A DNA stretch of 64,000 nucleotides from Limimaricola soesokkakensis. Lineage in GTDB: Bacteria > Pseudomonadota > Alphaproteobacteria > Rhodobacterales > Rhodobacteraceae. The translations under genes were made by a program, and so were the position numbers. A model generated the notes under the pieces. That model worked only from the letters and a program-made list of their open reading frames with translations. It had not been told where the DNA came from and searched no databases. The stretch spans positions 62,001 through 126,000 of the forward strand of contig NZ_FWFY01000001.1 in NCBI RefSeq assembly GCF_900172345.1, read 5' to 3'. The stretch's first letter is position 1, and each line of letters begins with the position of its first letter. Below, in pieces: positions 1 to 8,971 of the stretch.

Positions 1-1281
1 GTCGCCATGGGCGCCGCCCGCCGGCACCTCCTCGCCGAACTTGGAGCGGCAGAACTTGGTGACGCGGCTGACGAAGTTGCCGAGCACGTCGGCGAGATCC
101 TTGTTGACCGATTGCTGGAAGTTCTCCCAGGTGAACTCGGCATCCGAGCTTTCGGGCGCGTGGCTCAGCAGCCACCAGCGCCAGTAGTCGGCGGGCAGCA
201 CCTCCAGCGCCTGATCCATGAACACGCCGCGCCCGCGCGAGGTCGAGAACTGGCCGCCATCATAGTTCAGGTAGTTGAACGACTTGATGTAATCGACGAG
301 CTTCCACGGCTCGCCCGAGCCGAGGATGGTCGCCGGGAAGGACAGGGTGTGGAACGGCACGTTGTCCTTGCCCATGAACTGGGTATAGCGCACGTCGTCG
401 GCGCCCTTGTCGGTGCGCCACCAGCGCTCCCAATCCTCGCCCTTGCCCGCATCGACCCATTCCTGGGCGCAGGCGATGTATTCGATCGGCGCGTCGAACC
501 AGACGTAGAAGACCTTGCCCTCCATGCCCGGCCACTCGGCGTCGCCCTTCCGGACCGGGATGCCCCAGTCGAGATCGCGGGTGATGCCGCGATCCTGCAG
601 ACCGTCGCCGTCATTGAGCCACTTGCGGGCGATCGAGGTGGTCAGCACCGGCCAGTCGGTCTTGGAATCTATCCAGTCCGACAGCTCGCCGCGCATCTTC
701 GACTGGCGCAGGTAGAGGTGCTTGGTCTCGCGCGGCTCCAGATCGGTTGAGCCCGAGATCACCGAGCGCGGCTCGATCAGGTCGATGGGGTCAAGCTGCT
801 TGGTGCAGTTGTCGCACTGGTCGCCGCGCGCGCTCTCGAAGCCGCAATTGGGGCAGGTGCCCTCGATGTAGCGGTCGGGCAGGTAGCGGCCGTCGGCCTT
901 GGAGTAGATCTGGGTTTCGACCCGCTCCTCGATCAGCCCTGCCTCGTCGAGACGCGCGGCGAAGGCCTGGGTCAGACGATGGTTCTGCGGGCTGGACGAG
1001 CGGCCGAAATGGTCGAAGGAGAGCCGGAAACCGCGCGCGATCTCGGCCTGCGTCTCGTGCATTTCGGCGCAGTATTCGGCCACCGGCTTGCCGGCCTTGG
1101 CGGCGGCCAGCTCGGCGGGGGTGCCGTGCTCGTCGGTGGCGCAGAGGAACAGCACCTCGTGACCGCGCCCGCGCTGGTAGCGGGCGAAGAGGTCGGCGGG
1201 AAGCTGGCTGCCGACCAGGTTGCCCAGATGCTTGATCCCGTTGATGTAGGGGATGGCCGAGGTGATGAGATGCCGTGCCAT
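1..1281 (-). CDS. metG: Methionyl-tRNA synthetase (C-terminal part beyond window)
   Basis: Class I aminoacyl-tRNA synthetase that charges tRNA-Met in the cytoplasm. The reading frame starts at the ATG at 1281 and is still open at base 1, so 427 residues are visible and the C-terminal anticodon-binding part lies outside. Visible marks are the N-terminal HIGH-like signature (HLGN, shortly after AIPYING), a zinc knuckle with paired cysteines (CPNC and CDNC), the tryptophan-rich catalytic core, and a KMSKS-like loop reading QFSTSRG. It is divergent from the aldo-keto reductase gene across about 160 bases in which I recognise no clear promoter. Identification is firm; only the far end is unknown. 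Confidence 0.97.
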   Translation of the reverse strand, partial: MARHLITSAIPYINGIKHLGNLVGSQLPADLFARYQRGRGHEVLFLCATDEHGTPAELAAAKAGKPVAEYCAEMHETQAEIARGFRLSFDHFGRSSSPQNHRLTQAFAARLDEAGLIEERVETQIYSKADGRYLPDRYIEGTCPNCGFESARGDQCDNCTKQLDPIDLIEPRSVISGSTDLEPRETKHLYLRQSKMRGELSDWIDSKTDWPVLTTSIARKWLNDGDGLQDRGITRDLDWGIPVRKGDAEWPGMEGKVFYVWFDAPIEYIACAQEWVDAGKGEDWERWWRTDKGADDVRYTQFMGKDNVPFHTLSFPATILGSGEPWKLVDYIKSFNYLNYDGGQFSTSRGRGVFMDQALEVLPADYWRWWLLSHAPESSDAEFTWENFQQSVNKDLADVLGNFVSRVTKFCRSKFGEEVPAGGAHGD

Positions 1282-1443
1282 GCTGTGCTGCCGTCCTTCG
1301 ATGCGTCCGGGGCCCCATGTAGCGATCCCGCCCGCCCAAGGCCAGTGCGGCCTTGAACGCTTGCCCACCGGCCCAAGCCGCCCTACCTCTGCGCCTCGCG
1401 GACCGGGCGCATGTGGCCCGGCAGGACGACAGGAAGGCCCCAT

Positions 1444-2484
1444 ATGAAGAAGATCCCACTCGGCCGTAGCGGCATCGAGGTCAGCGAATGGTGCTTGGGC
1501 ACCATGACCTATGGCAGCCAGACCCCCGAGGACGACGCGCATCGCCAGCTCGACATGGCGCTCGATGCCGGGATCGATTTCCTCGACGCGGCCGAGATGT
1601 ACCCGGTGAATCCGGTAAAGGCCGAGACAGTGGGCCGCACCGAGGAATTCATCGGCAACTGGATCGAGAAGAGCGGCAAGCGCGGCGCCTACAAGATCGC
1701 CACAAAGGCCGCCGGCCCCAACCCGGGCTGGGCCCGCGACGGCAAGGGCTATGATGGCGGCAATCTGCGCGAGATCGTCGAGGGCTCGCTGCGGCGGCTC
1801 AAGACGGATGTGATCGATCTCTACCAGCTGCACTGGCCCGAGCGCGGCCACTACCATTTCCGTCGCTACTGGTCCTACGATCCCTCGGATCAGAACGCCG
1901 AGCGGACGCTTGCGCATATGGACGAGGTGCTCGGAACGCTGAAGGCGCTGGTGGCCGAGGGCAAGATCCGCGCATTCGGCCTGTCGAACGAGACCGCTTG
2001 GGGCACAACCCGCTGGATCGATCGCGCCGAGGCCATGGACGGACCGCGCGTCGTCTCCGTGCAGAATGAATATTCGCTGCTGTCGCGGCTCTACGACACC
2101 GACATGGCGGAGATGGCGGTGAACGAGGGGGTGCTGCTGCTGGCCTATTCGCCGCTGGCCTGCGGGTATCTGACCGGCAAGTATCAGAACGGCGTGCCCG
2201 AGGGTTCGCGGCTGGCGATCAATGGTGATCTCGGCGGTCGCAAGACAGACCGGGTGATCGCGGCGACGCAGGCCTATCTCGACATCGCCGCGCGCCATGG
2301 GCTCGACCCGGTGCACATGGCGTTGGCTTGGCAGCGTACGCGGCCTTTCCCGGTCTGCCCGATCTTCGGCGCGACCAACACGGATCAGCTCGAACGCATT
2401 CTCGCGGGGCGCGAGGTGGTGCTGTCGGACGAGGTGGTGGCCGAGATCGACGCTGCCCACAAGCAGCACCCGCTGCCCTATTGA
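1444..2484 (+). CDS. tas: Tas-type NADP(H)-dependent aldo/keto reductase
   Basis: Predicted cytoplasmic oxidoreductase of 346 residues in the aldo/keto reductase superfamily, closest in remembered sequence to E. coli Tas. It has the N-terminal [19 protein letters not shown]-type opening. The tetrad is visible: Asp and Tyr in the [10 protein letters not shown] segment, Lys in KIATKA, His in YQLHWP. The C-terminal GATNTDQL segment fits the cofactor-binding region. The start at 1444 gives the standard N-terminus; an in-frame start at 1411 only adds an atypical extension. It leads a plus-strand run with the lipocalin-like lipoprotein and carnitine dehydrogenase genes. The physiological substrate cannot be told from sequence. 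Confidence 0.88.
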   Translation: MKKIPLGRSGIEVSEWCLGTMTYGSQTPEDDAHRQLDMALDAGIDFLDAAEMYPVNPVKAETVGRTEEFIGNWIEKSGKRGAYKIATKAAGPNPGWARDGKGYDGGNLREIVEGSLRRLKTDVIDLYQLHWPERGHYHFRRYWSYDPSDQNAERTLAHMDEVLGTLKALVAEGKIRAFGLSNETAWGTTRWIDRAEAMDGPRVVSVQNEYSLLSRLYDTDMAEMAVNEGVLLLAYSPLACGYLTGKYQNGVPEGSRLAINGDLGGRKTDRVIAATQAYLDIAARHGLDPVHMALAWQRTRPFPVCPIFGATNTDQLERILAGREVVLSDEVVAEIDAAHKQHPLPY

Positions 2485-2545
2485 ACCGAGATCCCCGCCC
2501 GGCGCAGCCATGCCCGGGCGTCCCCTGCGACCCGAGGAGGGCACC

Positions 2546-3076
2546 GTGACCGTCACTATCCCATCGCGGATCCGCCTTGCGCCCAAGCGGGCGCTCGCGG
2601 CATTGCTGTTGCTCTCGGCCTGCGGCGCGGCGGAGCCGCCGGTGCCAACGCCGGTGTTCCGGACCGTGGGCACGCCGATCGCCTCGAGCCTGCGCGGCAG
2701 CGCCTCCGATCTGAACGGGGACTGGATCGTCGCCGCCGCCTATCCCGGCGGGCCGGTCGCACCCGGCGACCGGGTGACGCTGCGCCTCGACGCCTCGGGC
2801 GGCGGGGTCGCGCGGATTGCCGGGGCAGGCGAGGCAAGGCTCGTTCCGGTGACGGCAGAGGGGCGCGGTCGCTTCGATATCGGCGGCGAGCCTTGGTGGC
2901 TGCTCTGGACCGATGATGATTTCCGCACCGCGGTGATCGGCGCGCCGGGCGGCGAATATGGCTGGATCATGGATCGCCCCGGTCAGGCCGGGGCCGATCG
3001 GGCGCGGGCGGCCCGCGAAATGCTGGACTTCAACGGCTATGACACCGATGCTCTGAAGACCGCACGGGAGGGCTGA
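2546..3076 (+). CDS. Lipocalin-like outer-membrane lipoprotein
   Basis: Predicted 176-residue lipoprotein. A GTG start at 2546 is chosen because GAGGAGG lies just upstream and it places a signal peptide ending in a lipobox (LLLLSAC) near residue 25. The mature part looks like a lipocalin of the Blc type: an early DLNGDW segment and a late YGWIMDRPG segment followed by a helix. Blc-type lipocalins bind fatty acids or lysophospholipids at the outer membrane; the ligand here is unknown. The next gene starts three bases after the stop, so the two are almost certainly co-transcribed, which suggests a link to acyl or carnitine compounds (inference). Confidence 0.72.
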   Translation: MTVTIPSRIRLAPKRALAALLLLSACGAAEPPVPTPVFRTVGTPIASSLRGSASDLNGDWIVAAAYPGGPVAPGDRVTLRLDASGGGVARIAGAGEARLVPVTAEGRGRFDIGGEPWWLLWTDDDFRTAVIGAPGGEYGWIMDRPGQAGADRARAAREMLDFNGYDTDALKTAREG

Positions 3077-3079
3077 ACC

Positions 3080-4579
3080 ATGGCGGCATCCGGGGCCAGA
3101 ACGGCGGCGATCATTGGCGGCGGGGTGATCGGCGGCGGCTGGGCCGCCCGCTTCGCGCTGATGGGCTGGAACGTGCGTATCCACGACACCGACCGCGATG
3201 CCGAACGCCGCATCAACGAGGTGATCGATCGCGCCCGTGCCGCGATGCCCGGACTGTGGGACGTGGCGCTGCCCGATGAGGGCAGGATCAGCTTTCACGA
3301 CGACCTCGCCGAGGCGGTCGAAGGCGCCGAATGGATCCAGGAAAGCGTGCCCGAGCGGCTCGATCTCAAGCACGAGATCTATGCGGCGATCCAAGGCGCC
3401 TGTACCGAGGCCGCAATCATCGGCTCCTCGACCTCGGGCTTTCGCCCCTCGGAACTGGCAGAGGGGGCGACGCGGCCAGGCCAGATCGTCGTGGCGCACC
3501 CGTTCAACCCGGTCTACCTGATTCCTCTGGTCGAAGTCGTCACCGGACCCGGCACCGGCACGGCGCGGATTGACCGAATCCGCTCGACGCTGCGCGACAT
3601 CGGCGCGCATCCCCTGTTCCTGCGCCGGGAGATCGACGCGCATATCGCCGACCGGCTGCTCGAGGCGGTCTGGCGCGAGGCGCTGTGGCTGGTCTCGGAC
3701 GGGGTCGCCGACACCGCGGAAATCGACGACGCGATCCGCTACGGCTTCGGTCTGCGCTGGGCGCAGATGGGGCTGTTCGAGACCTACCGCATCGCCGGCG
3801 GCGAGGCGGGGATGCGGCAGTTCCTGACCCAGTTCGGCCCGGCGCTGAAATGGCCCTGGAGCAAGCTTACCGACGTGCCGGAACTGACCGACGAGCTGGT
3901 CGAGACGATCGCCAGCCAGTCCGACGCGCAATCCGGCCGCCGCTCCATCGCGGAGCTGGAGCGCATTCGTGATGCCAATCTCGTGGCGATCCTGCGCGGG
4001 CTCAAGGCCCGCGACTGGGGCGCGGGGCGGCTTTTGAACGCGGCCGAACGCCGGATCGGCGGCGCCCCCCGGAGCCTCGACGCGCTGTCGCTCACCTCGC
4101 CGCTGCCCACCGGCGCGCGCGCGGTGCCGCTCGACTGGAGCGACCAGAACGGTCACATGACCGAGCATCGCTACCTGCAGGCCTTTGGCGACGCGACCGA
4201 TCGGTTCTTGGCGCTGGTGGGCTGCGATGACGATTACATCGCCTGCGGCCACAGCTACTTCACGGCCGAGACCCATATCCGGCATCTCGCAGAGGTCCGC
4301 GCGGGAGCCCGGATCGAGATCGACACGCGGCTCCTTCTGGCTGAAGGCCGCAGGCTGCGGATCTTCCACCGGATGTGGGAAGACTCGCGGCTGGTGGCGA
4401 CCGGGGAGCACATGCTGGTGCATGTCGACCTCGAAAGCCGCCGGGCGGTGATGCCGCCGCCGGAGCTTCAGGACAAGTTGGCGCGTGTTGCCAAGGCGCA
4501 TGCCCATCTGCCCGAGCCGGAGGGCGCAGGCGCCGCTGTGGGCCGCCCGCCCGAACGCCAGCCCGATCCGCAGGAGTGA
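3080..4579 (+). CDS. Carnitine 3-dehydrogenase fused to a hot-dog thioesterase
   Basis: A 499-residue two-domain enzyme. Residues about 8-320 are a 3-hydroxyacyl-CoA-dehydrogenase-like NAD enzyme: a Rossmann GGGVIGGG loop near the N-terminus, the HPFNP segment, and a C-terminal helical domain. This matches L-carnitine 3-dehydrogenase, which oxidises carnitine to 3-dehydrocarnitine. Residues about 335-480 form a 4-hydroxybenzoyl-CoA-type hot-dog thioesterase containing DQNGHM, as in betainyl-CoA thioesterases of carnitine catabolism. This fusion is known in Rhizobiales and Rhodobacterales. The expected partner, a beta-keto-acid cleavage enzyme that produces betainyl-CoA, is not in the window. 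The tail after about residue 480 is Pro/Glu-rich and probably disordered. Confidence 0.85.
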   Translation: MAASGARTAAIIGGGVIGGGWAARFALMGWNVRIHDTDRDAERRINEVIDRARAAMPGLWDVALPDEGRISFHDDLAEAVEGAEWIQESVPERLDLKHEIYAAIQGACTEAAIIGSSTSGFRPSELAEGATRPGQIVVAHPFNPVYLIPLVEVVTGPGTGTARIDRIRSTLRDIGAHPLFLRREIDAHIADRLLEAVWREALWLVSDGVADTAEIDDAIRYGFGLRWAQMGLFETYRIAGGEAGMRQFLTQFGPALKWPWSKLTDVPELTDELVETIASQSDAQSGRRSIAELERIRDANLVAILRGLKARDWGAGRLLNAAERRIGGAPRSLDALSLTSPLPTGARAVPLDWSDQNGHMTEHRYLQAFGDATDRFLALVGCDDDYIACGHSYFTAETHIRHLAEVRAGARIEIDTRLLLAEGRRLRIFHRMWEDSRLVATGEHMLVHVDLESRRAVMPPPELQDKLARVAKAHAHLPEPEGAGAAVGRPPERQPDPQE

Positions 4580-4592
4580 GCCGCCGGGCTCA
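4577..4592. terminator. Hairpin holding both stop codons of a convergent gene pair
   Basis: TGAGCC-GCCG-GGCTCA: a 6-bp perfect stem with a 4-base loop. The first TGA is the stop of the carnitine dehydrogenase gene and the last TCA is the reverse-strand stop of the Nudix gene. It has no T-run, so termination activity is uncertain. A similar arrangement occurs at 12745-12760. Confidence 0.45.
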
Positions 4593-5243
4593 GCCGCGCA
4601 TCGCGCGCGCCTCCATCGTGCCGTGAAAAAACGGTACCGGGCGGCGGGCATCGGGATCGTCGAGCCGGGCCTGCAACTCGCGCAGCGCCAGCTTGGTGAT
4701 ATCGGGCAGGTCAAGCGCGTCGATGCGCGCAAGCGGCACCCAGTGCAGATGTGCCAACTCGTCCTCGGCGCCCGAGAAATCATCGGGATCGCTTGCCAGC
4801 GCCGAGGCGGGGGCAAGAAAGAACCGCGCATCGAAGCGGCGCGACTGCCCCGGCGGCGTCACCGCGCGAAACATCGGCAAGAGCGGTGCGGCGTCGGGCC
4901 GGTGCCCCGAGCGGGCGAAGCCGCGCCAGCCCGGCGGCGCGTCCGGCCAGTCGCCGGGCCGACCGAGGATTTGCCCGGTTTCCTCCCAAAGCTCGCGGAT
5001 CGCGCAGGCTGCGAGCGCACTGGCCATCGGCCCCAGCTCCGCCTCGTGCTCGGGGCCAAGCGGGGCGTCCAGTGGCACGCGGGCGTCGACCGGGTCGAGC
5101 GCGCCGCCGGGAAACACGTATTTCGATGGCATGAAGGCCGCCCCCGCGCCGCGTCGGCCCATCAGCACCGTCGGGCCCTCGGCCATGTGACGCAGCAGGA
5201 TGATCGTCGCCGCGTCGCGCGGTGCCGCCGCGACGCTACGCAT
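4590..5243 (-). CDS. Nudix hydrolase
   Basis: A 217-residue Nudix-fold hydrolase, expected to cleave a nucleoside diphosphate linked to another moiety with Mg2+. The Nudix box is recognisable: a glycine-containing helix entry followed by RELWEETG. A KYVFPGG strand precedes it, as in the NUDT8/NUDT19-like group. ATG 5243 is preferred to an in-frame start at 5282 because it overlaps the upstream DUF983 stop by one base (TGATG), a common translational coupling in this window. It is convergent with the carnitine dehydrogenase gene. The substrate cannot be predicted; NUDT19-like relatives act on CoA compounds, which would suit the neighbourhood (weak inference). Confidence 0.85.
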   Translation of the reverse strand: MRSVAAAPRDAATIILLRHMAEGPTVLMGRRGAGAAFMPSKYVFPGGALDPVDARVPLDAPLGPEHEAELGPMASALAACAIRELWEETGQILGRPGDWPDAPPGWRGFARSGHRPDAAPLLPMFRAVTPPGQSRRFDARFFLAPASALASDPDDFSGAEDELAHLHWVPLARIDALDLPDITKLALRELQARLDDPDARRPVPFFHGTMEARAMRG

Positions 5244-5644
5244 CAATGCGCCTTGCCGAAGCCGTGCATGCGCCGCGCCCACTGGATGCCGACCACGACC
5301 CCCTTGAGGCGCGGCAACAGATAGAGCGACAGCGCCACGGCGACCACGGTCAGCACCGTCGCCATCACCAGAGGCTCGGGGCGAAACCGGGTGAAGCCGA
5401 CATGGATCACCGGCGCAAGCAGGTGACCGACGATCAGGATGGTGAGATAGGCGGGGCCGTCATCGGCGCGGTGGTGGCACAACTCCTCGCGGCAGACCGG
5501 GCAACGGTCGACCACCTTGAGATAACCCTGAAACAGCCCCCCTTCGCCGCAGTTCGGGCAACGTTTGCGAAAGCCGCGCAGAAGCGCGGGCCGCGTCGGT
5601 CGGTCCTCGGTCTCTGCATCCGGCTGGGGGGGGTGCTCGCTCAT
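5243..5644 (-). CDS. DUF983 membrane protein with zinc-ribbon N-terminus
   Basis: A 133-residue protein of the DUF983 family, function unknown. The N-terminal cytoplasmic part carries two CxxC pairs (CPNC and CPVC) expected to bind one zinc, followed by two hydrophobic helices (around YLTILIVGHLL and VMATVLTVVAVAL) and a short basic tail. The ATG at 5644 is preceded by GAGGAG at good spacing; an in-frame start at 5680 lacks one. The stop overlaps the start of the Nudix gene (TGATG), so the pair is translated together. Confidence 0.85.
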   Translation of the reverse strand: MSEHPPQPDAETEDRPTRPALLRGFRKRCPNCGEGGLFQGYLKVVDRCPVCREELCHHRADDGPAYLTILIVGHLLAPVIHVGFTRFRPEPLVMATVLTVVAVALSLYLLPRLKGVVVGIQWARRMHGFGKAH

Positions 5645-5766
5645 CCGCGGCTCCTCGGGAGGTGGCGTCTTGCTCCTCACATGAGTGCTTCGAGAGCATT
5701 TTGAAAGACCATGTACCGGGGTTGCGTCGCCATGCCGCGCGGCAGACCAGTCCTAAATCACGCGCG

Positions 5767-5797
5767 AGAGCCCGCCGCGTGATGTGCGGCGGGCTCT
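5767..5797 (-). terminator. Strong hairpin downstream of the fasciclin gene
   Basis: A 12-bp perfect stem (core GAGCCCGCCGC) with the 7-base loop GTGATGT, about 45 bases beyond the stop of the minus-strand fasciclin gene. No T-run follows on that strand, so it may be a weak intrinsic terminator or a transcript-stabilising hairpin. The rest of the 5645-5841 gap holds nothing I recognise. Confidence 0.6.
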
Positions 5798-5841
5798 TTG
5801 ACCGGAATGAAAAAGCCGATCCCGGCGCGCTTCTGGGGGGG

Positions 5842-6414
5842 TTACTCGACGGCGGGGAGCAACACGGTATCGATCACGTGGATCACGCCGTTCGACTGCT
5901 TGACGTCGGCGATGGTGACGCTGGCGGTGCGGTCCTGGCCATCGGTGATCATGATGGTGCCGTCGTCGCCTTCGCTGACGGTGAAGGTGCAGCCGCCGAC
6001 GGTCTCGACCTCGTGCATGCCGCCATCATCCGCGATCATGCCGGAGATCGCGTCCGACATCGCGTTCGCCGCCACGACGTGGCAGGTGAGGATCTCGGTC
6101 AGCCGGTCCTTGTTCTCGGGCAGGAGCAGCTCTTCGACCGCGCCCTCGGGCAGCGCCTCGAAGGCGGCATTGGTCGGCGCGAAGACGGTGAAGGGGCCTT
6201 CGCCCGAAAGCGTCTCCACCAGATCGGCGGCCTGCACGGCCGCGACGAGCGTTGTGTGGTCGGCCGAGTTCACCGCGTTCTCGACGATGTTCATCTCCGG
6301 GAACATGGCGGCGCCGCCGACCATCGGGTTGCCGGTTTCGGCGTGGGTCTCGGCCAGAGCCATAGTCGAGGTGAAGGCAAGGGCGGTGCCGGTGAGAATG
6401 GCCTTGAGGTTCAT
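5842..6414 (-). CDS. Secreted fasciclin (FAS1) domain protein
   Basis: A 190-residue exported protein with one FAS1 domain. A signal peptide (about residues 1-22, ending ALA-ET) precedes the fold. Diagnostic FAS1 segments are FTVFAPTNAAF (the H1 box), a central LTCHVVAA-like YH-type segment, and the C-terminal NGVIHVIDTVLLP (H2 box). Bacterial FAS1 proteins are generally cell-surface adhesion or matrix proteins, and a role in attachment is inferred only. The start at 6414 has an AGGGAGA ribosome-binding site; the longer in-frame option at 6582 has a basic, non-signal-like N-terminus. Confidence 0.92.
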   Translation of the reverse strand: MNLKAILTGTALAFTSTMALAETHAETGNPMVGGAAMFPEMNIVENAVNSADHTTLVAAVQAADLVETLSGEGPFTVFAPTNAAFEALPEGAVEELLLPENKDRLTEILTCHVVAANAMSDAISGMIADDGGMHEVETVGGCTFTVSEGDDGTIMITDGQDRTASVTIADVKQSNGVIHVIDTVLLPAVE

Positions 6415-6508
6415 GATGTCGTCTCCCTGACGGTTCGGGGGGCGTGTTTGCCCCCTCGTGACGCCAGCAGACACGGCGGCGCGGCGATGCCGGTTGCAAC
6501 GCCTGACA

Positions 6509-7216
6509 TCACGCTTGCGTGATCGCTCCCGCATCGAGCCAGGCGGGAAGAGCGCCGATATCGTCGAACACCAGATCCGCATGCGGGGCCAGCGCGTCGC
6601 GCGGCGCCAGCCCGGTCAGGACCGCCACCGCCACCATCCCGGCGGCGCGGGCGGCCTGCAGATCGTGCAGGCTGTCGCCGATCATCGCGCAGGTGCCGGG
6701 CGCCGCGCCCAGCGCCTCGGCGCAGGCGAGCAGCTGGCCGGGGCCCGGTTTGAAACCGAAGCCGCTATCGGCCCCGGCGACGAAGCCGAACGTCGCGGCC
6801 AGGCCGGCGGCGCAGATATGCGCACGGGCGGGCGCCTCGGAATCATTGGTCACCAGTCCCAGCGCCACGCCGCGCGCCGCCAGTTCGGCGAAGAGCGGCG
6901 CGAGCGGCACCGCCGGGACCTGCGGTGCCTCCGCAGCCCTCGCGTTCATCCGCGCGATCAGGGCCTGTCGGTCGCAGCCCAGAAGATGCGGCAGCATCGC
7001 ATCGGCGATCTCGGCGGTGGTCGAGGCGATGACGATGCTGTCGGGTGCAAAGCGCCCGGTCTCGAGGTCATAGCCCAGCGCCGCAGCGATCGCCGCCATT
7101 CGGACCGGGTCGCCCTCGGCCTCGGCCTCGATCAGCCCGCGCGACCAGCCGCCCCAAGTGGCATGGAAGTCGAACAGCGTGCCGTCCTTGTCGAAGATCA
7201 GCGCGGTGGGGTTCAT
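6509..7216 (-). CDS. HAD-family hydrolase, phosphoglycolate-phosphatase-like
   Basis: A 235-residue haloacid-dehalogenase-superfamily phosphatase. All four HAD motifs are visible: FDKDGTL (catalytic Asp pair), VTND, a lysine in FGFKPGPGQ, and MIGDSLHDL. The cap between motifs I and II is the alpha-helical type used by phosphoglycolate phosphatases (Gph), so removal of 2-phosphoglycolate or a similar small phosphate ester is plausible, not proven. Its start overlaps the stop of the DUF3572 gene by four bases (ATGA), giving a coupled two-gene operon. Confidence 0.88.
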   Translation of the reverse strand: MNPTALIFDKDGTLFDFHATWGGWSRGLIEAEAEGDPVRMAAIAAALGYDLETGRFAPDSIVIASTTAEIADAMLPHLLGCDRQALIARMNARAAEAPQVPAVPLAPLFAELAARGVALGLVTNDSEAPARAHICAAGLAATFGFVAGADSGFGFKPGPGQLLACAEALGAAPGTCAMIGDSLHDLQAARAAGMVAVAVLTGLAPRDALAPHADLVFDDIGALPAWLDAGAITQA

Positions 7217-7491
7217 GTCCAGTTCATCCGCGACGGCCCCGCCAGCACCAGCATGGCGGTATGCGGCTCGTCATAGTCATACCCGGCGCCGTCGCAGAAG
7301 CTCGTGACCCAGGCGTCGTCCATGGTCAGGAACTCCAGCACCGAGGCCTGAAAGGAGGGTTCGGCCGCACGGTTGCGCAGATCCTCCGCCGCGGCACCGG
7401 TCGAGCCGAGAAAGACCGGCCACAACTCGTCATTGGCCGCGAGCCAGCCCAGCGCTCCCAACGCGATCACCTCGGCACGTTCCCGCTTCAT
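7213..7491 (-). CDS. DUF3572 protein
   Basis: A 92-residue small acidic protein of the alphaproteobacterial DUF3572 family, function unknown. It has a helical first half (ALGALGWLAANDELW) and a conserved-looking FLTMDDAWVTSFC segment. In many alphaproteobacteria this family is encoded beside pleD, as here (divergent, across about 90 bases), so an association with the cell-cycle/c-di-GMP locus is traditional but unexplained. The intergenic sequence includes an AT-rich stretch around 7520-7542 that could hold both promoters, although I cannot assign boxes. Confidence 0.8.
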   Translation of the reverse strand: MKRERAEVIALGALGWLAANDELWPVFLGSTGAAAEDLRNRAAEPSFQASVLEFLTMDDAWVTSFCDGAGYDYDEPHTAMLVLAGPSRMNWT

Positions 7492-7585
7492 GGTTTTCCT
7501 CCGAAGGTATTGGCAGGGTTTTGTTAACTAATATTCCCGACCCTGTGACCGGGAGCGGGCGAAGGGCCCGAACAAGGACATGCTC

Positions 7586-8971
7586 ATGTCGGGTCGTATC
7601 CTGATCGTCGATGGAATCGCAACGCAAAGGGGCGCGCATGACGCGCTTCTCGCGGCTGCGGGCTTCGAGTGCCTGCATTGCCGGGATGCGGGGGCGGCGC
7701 TCGCCCGGCTTCCTGATCCCGGCATCGACCTGCTGTTTCTGCCGCTGGACGATGTCGCCGATCCCGCTGCGGCCAGTGGCTTGCTCGAGCGGCTCCGCGC
7801 CGGCCCGGCGACGGCGCGCCTGCCCGTGGTCGTGACCGGGCGCTGGCCCGATCCGGCGTGCAGGTTGGCGCTGCTGCGCGCGGGCGCCGACGAGGTGGCC
7901 GAGGCGCCGATGCAGGTGGCGCTGCTGCAGGCCCGGATCCGCAACCTGATGCGCGCCCGCGATACCGAGGGCGAACTATCGCGCCGGGCCGCCACCCATC
8001 AGGCGCTGGGCTTTTGCGAGGCCGCGGCGGGGTTCACGCCCCGCCAGAAGGTCGCCGTCATCACGCCCCGGGCCGAGATTGGAACGGCCGCGCGCCTTGG
8101 CCTGAGGGGGCCGGCGCGCCGCATCGCACCGCAACAGAGCTTTGCGGCGGAGGCAGGACAGGAGGATCTTTACGTGATCGATGGCGCGGCCTTGCGCGCC
8201 GAAGGGCAGCCGTCGCGCGAGCTGTTTCGCATCGTCGCGGAGCTGCGCAGCCGATCGGCTACCCGCCGCGCCGCGCAACTCGTGATGCTGCCGGAGCCGG
8301 GGCGCGAGGCGGCCATGCTGCTCGATCTGGGGGCGGATGATGTCGTGCCGGCCGGGGTGCTGCCCGAGGAGATCGCGTTCCGGGCCGCGCGCCTGCTGGC
8401 CCGGAAGGCGTTGGCCGACCGGCTGCGCGCGACGGAGCGGCAGGGGTTGGAGGCCGCGCTGACGGACGAGCTGACGGGGCTGTGGAACCGGCGTTATGCG
8501 CTGCCGCATCTGGCGCGGCTGATCGACGAGGCACGGAAGCGGCGGCGACCCATCGCGGTGATGCTGCTCGACATCGATCATTTCAAGATGGTGAACGACC
8601 GCCATGGTCATGCGGCGGGGGACAGGGTGCTGGCGCAGGTCGCCCGGCGCCTGCGCGACGGGCTGCGGCCCGCCGACCTGCTGGCGCGGATCGGCGGAGA
8701 GGAGTTCCTCGTGGCGATGCCCGAGACCAGCCTCGAACAGGCCCGCGGCGCCGCCGAGCGGCTGTGCCTGAAAATCCGCAACCAGCCCTTCGTCCTGTCC
8801 GGAGAGGGGTTGCCTTGCGAGGTCACCGTTTCGGTGGGCGTGGCGACGGGGCCGTGCCACAGCGCCCCGGCGACAGAGGCCGAAACGCTGATGCGCCACG
8901 CCGATGCGGCGCTCTACGCGGCCAAGCAGACCGGGCGAAACCGCGTCACGGTTAGCCCGAGCGCGGCCTAG
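7586..8971 (+). CDS. PleD-like diguanylate cyclase with degenerate receivers
   Basis: A 461-residue protein: receiver-like domain (about 4-122), a second degenerate receiver-like domain (about 155-275) and a GGDEF domain (about 290-458). The cyclase half looks active: GGEEF at 370-374, DIDHFKMVND in the metal/substrate strand, and an RPAD I-site exactly five residues before GGEEF for product inhibition. Receiver 1 is not a normal phospho-acceptor. The acidic pair of PleD is D9-G10 here, the phosphorylated Asp position is Leu52, and the conserved Lys before Pro108 is Ala. ATG 7586 is preferred over 7580 because AAGGA sits eight bases upstream. It converges on znuA, with overlapping stops. Confidence 0.85.
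   Translation: MSGRILIVDGIATQRGAHDALLAAAGFECLHCRDAGAALARLPDPGIDLLFLPLDDVADPAAASGLLERLRAGPATARLPVVVTGRWPDPACRLALLRAGADEVAEAPMQVALLQARIRNLMRARDTEGELSRRAATHQALGFCEAAAGFTPRQKVAVITPRAEIGTAARLGLRGPARRIAPQQSFAAEAGQEDLYVIDGAALRAEGQPSRELFRIVAELRSRSATRRAAQLVMLPEPGREAAMLLDLGADDVVPAGVLPEEIAFRAARLLARKALADRLRATERQGLEAALTDELTGLWNRRYALPHLARLIDEARKRRRPIAVMLLDIDHFKMVNDRHGHAAGDRVLAQVARRLRDGLRPADLLARIGGEEFLVAMPETSLEQARGAAERLCLKIRNQPFVLSGEGLPCEVTVSVGVATGPCHSAPATEAETLMRHADAALYAAKQTGRNRVTVSPSAA

Noticed and set aside
2219-4831. A very long open frame on the minus strand, antisense to the carnitine dehydrogenase gene
   Set aside because: It is a GC-rich mirror of the real gene: no family resemblance, no ribosome-binding site, Arg/Gly/Pro-heavy composition, and it runs across three unrelated genes.
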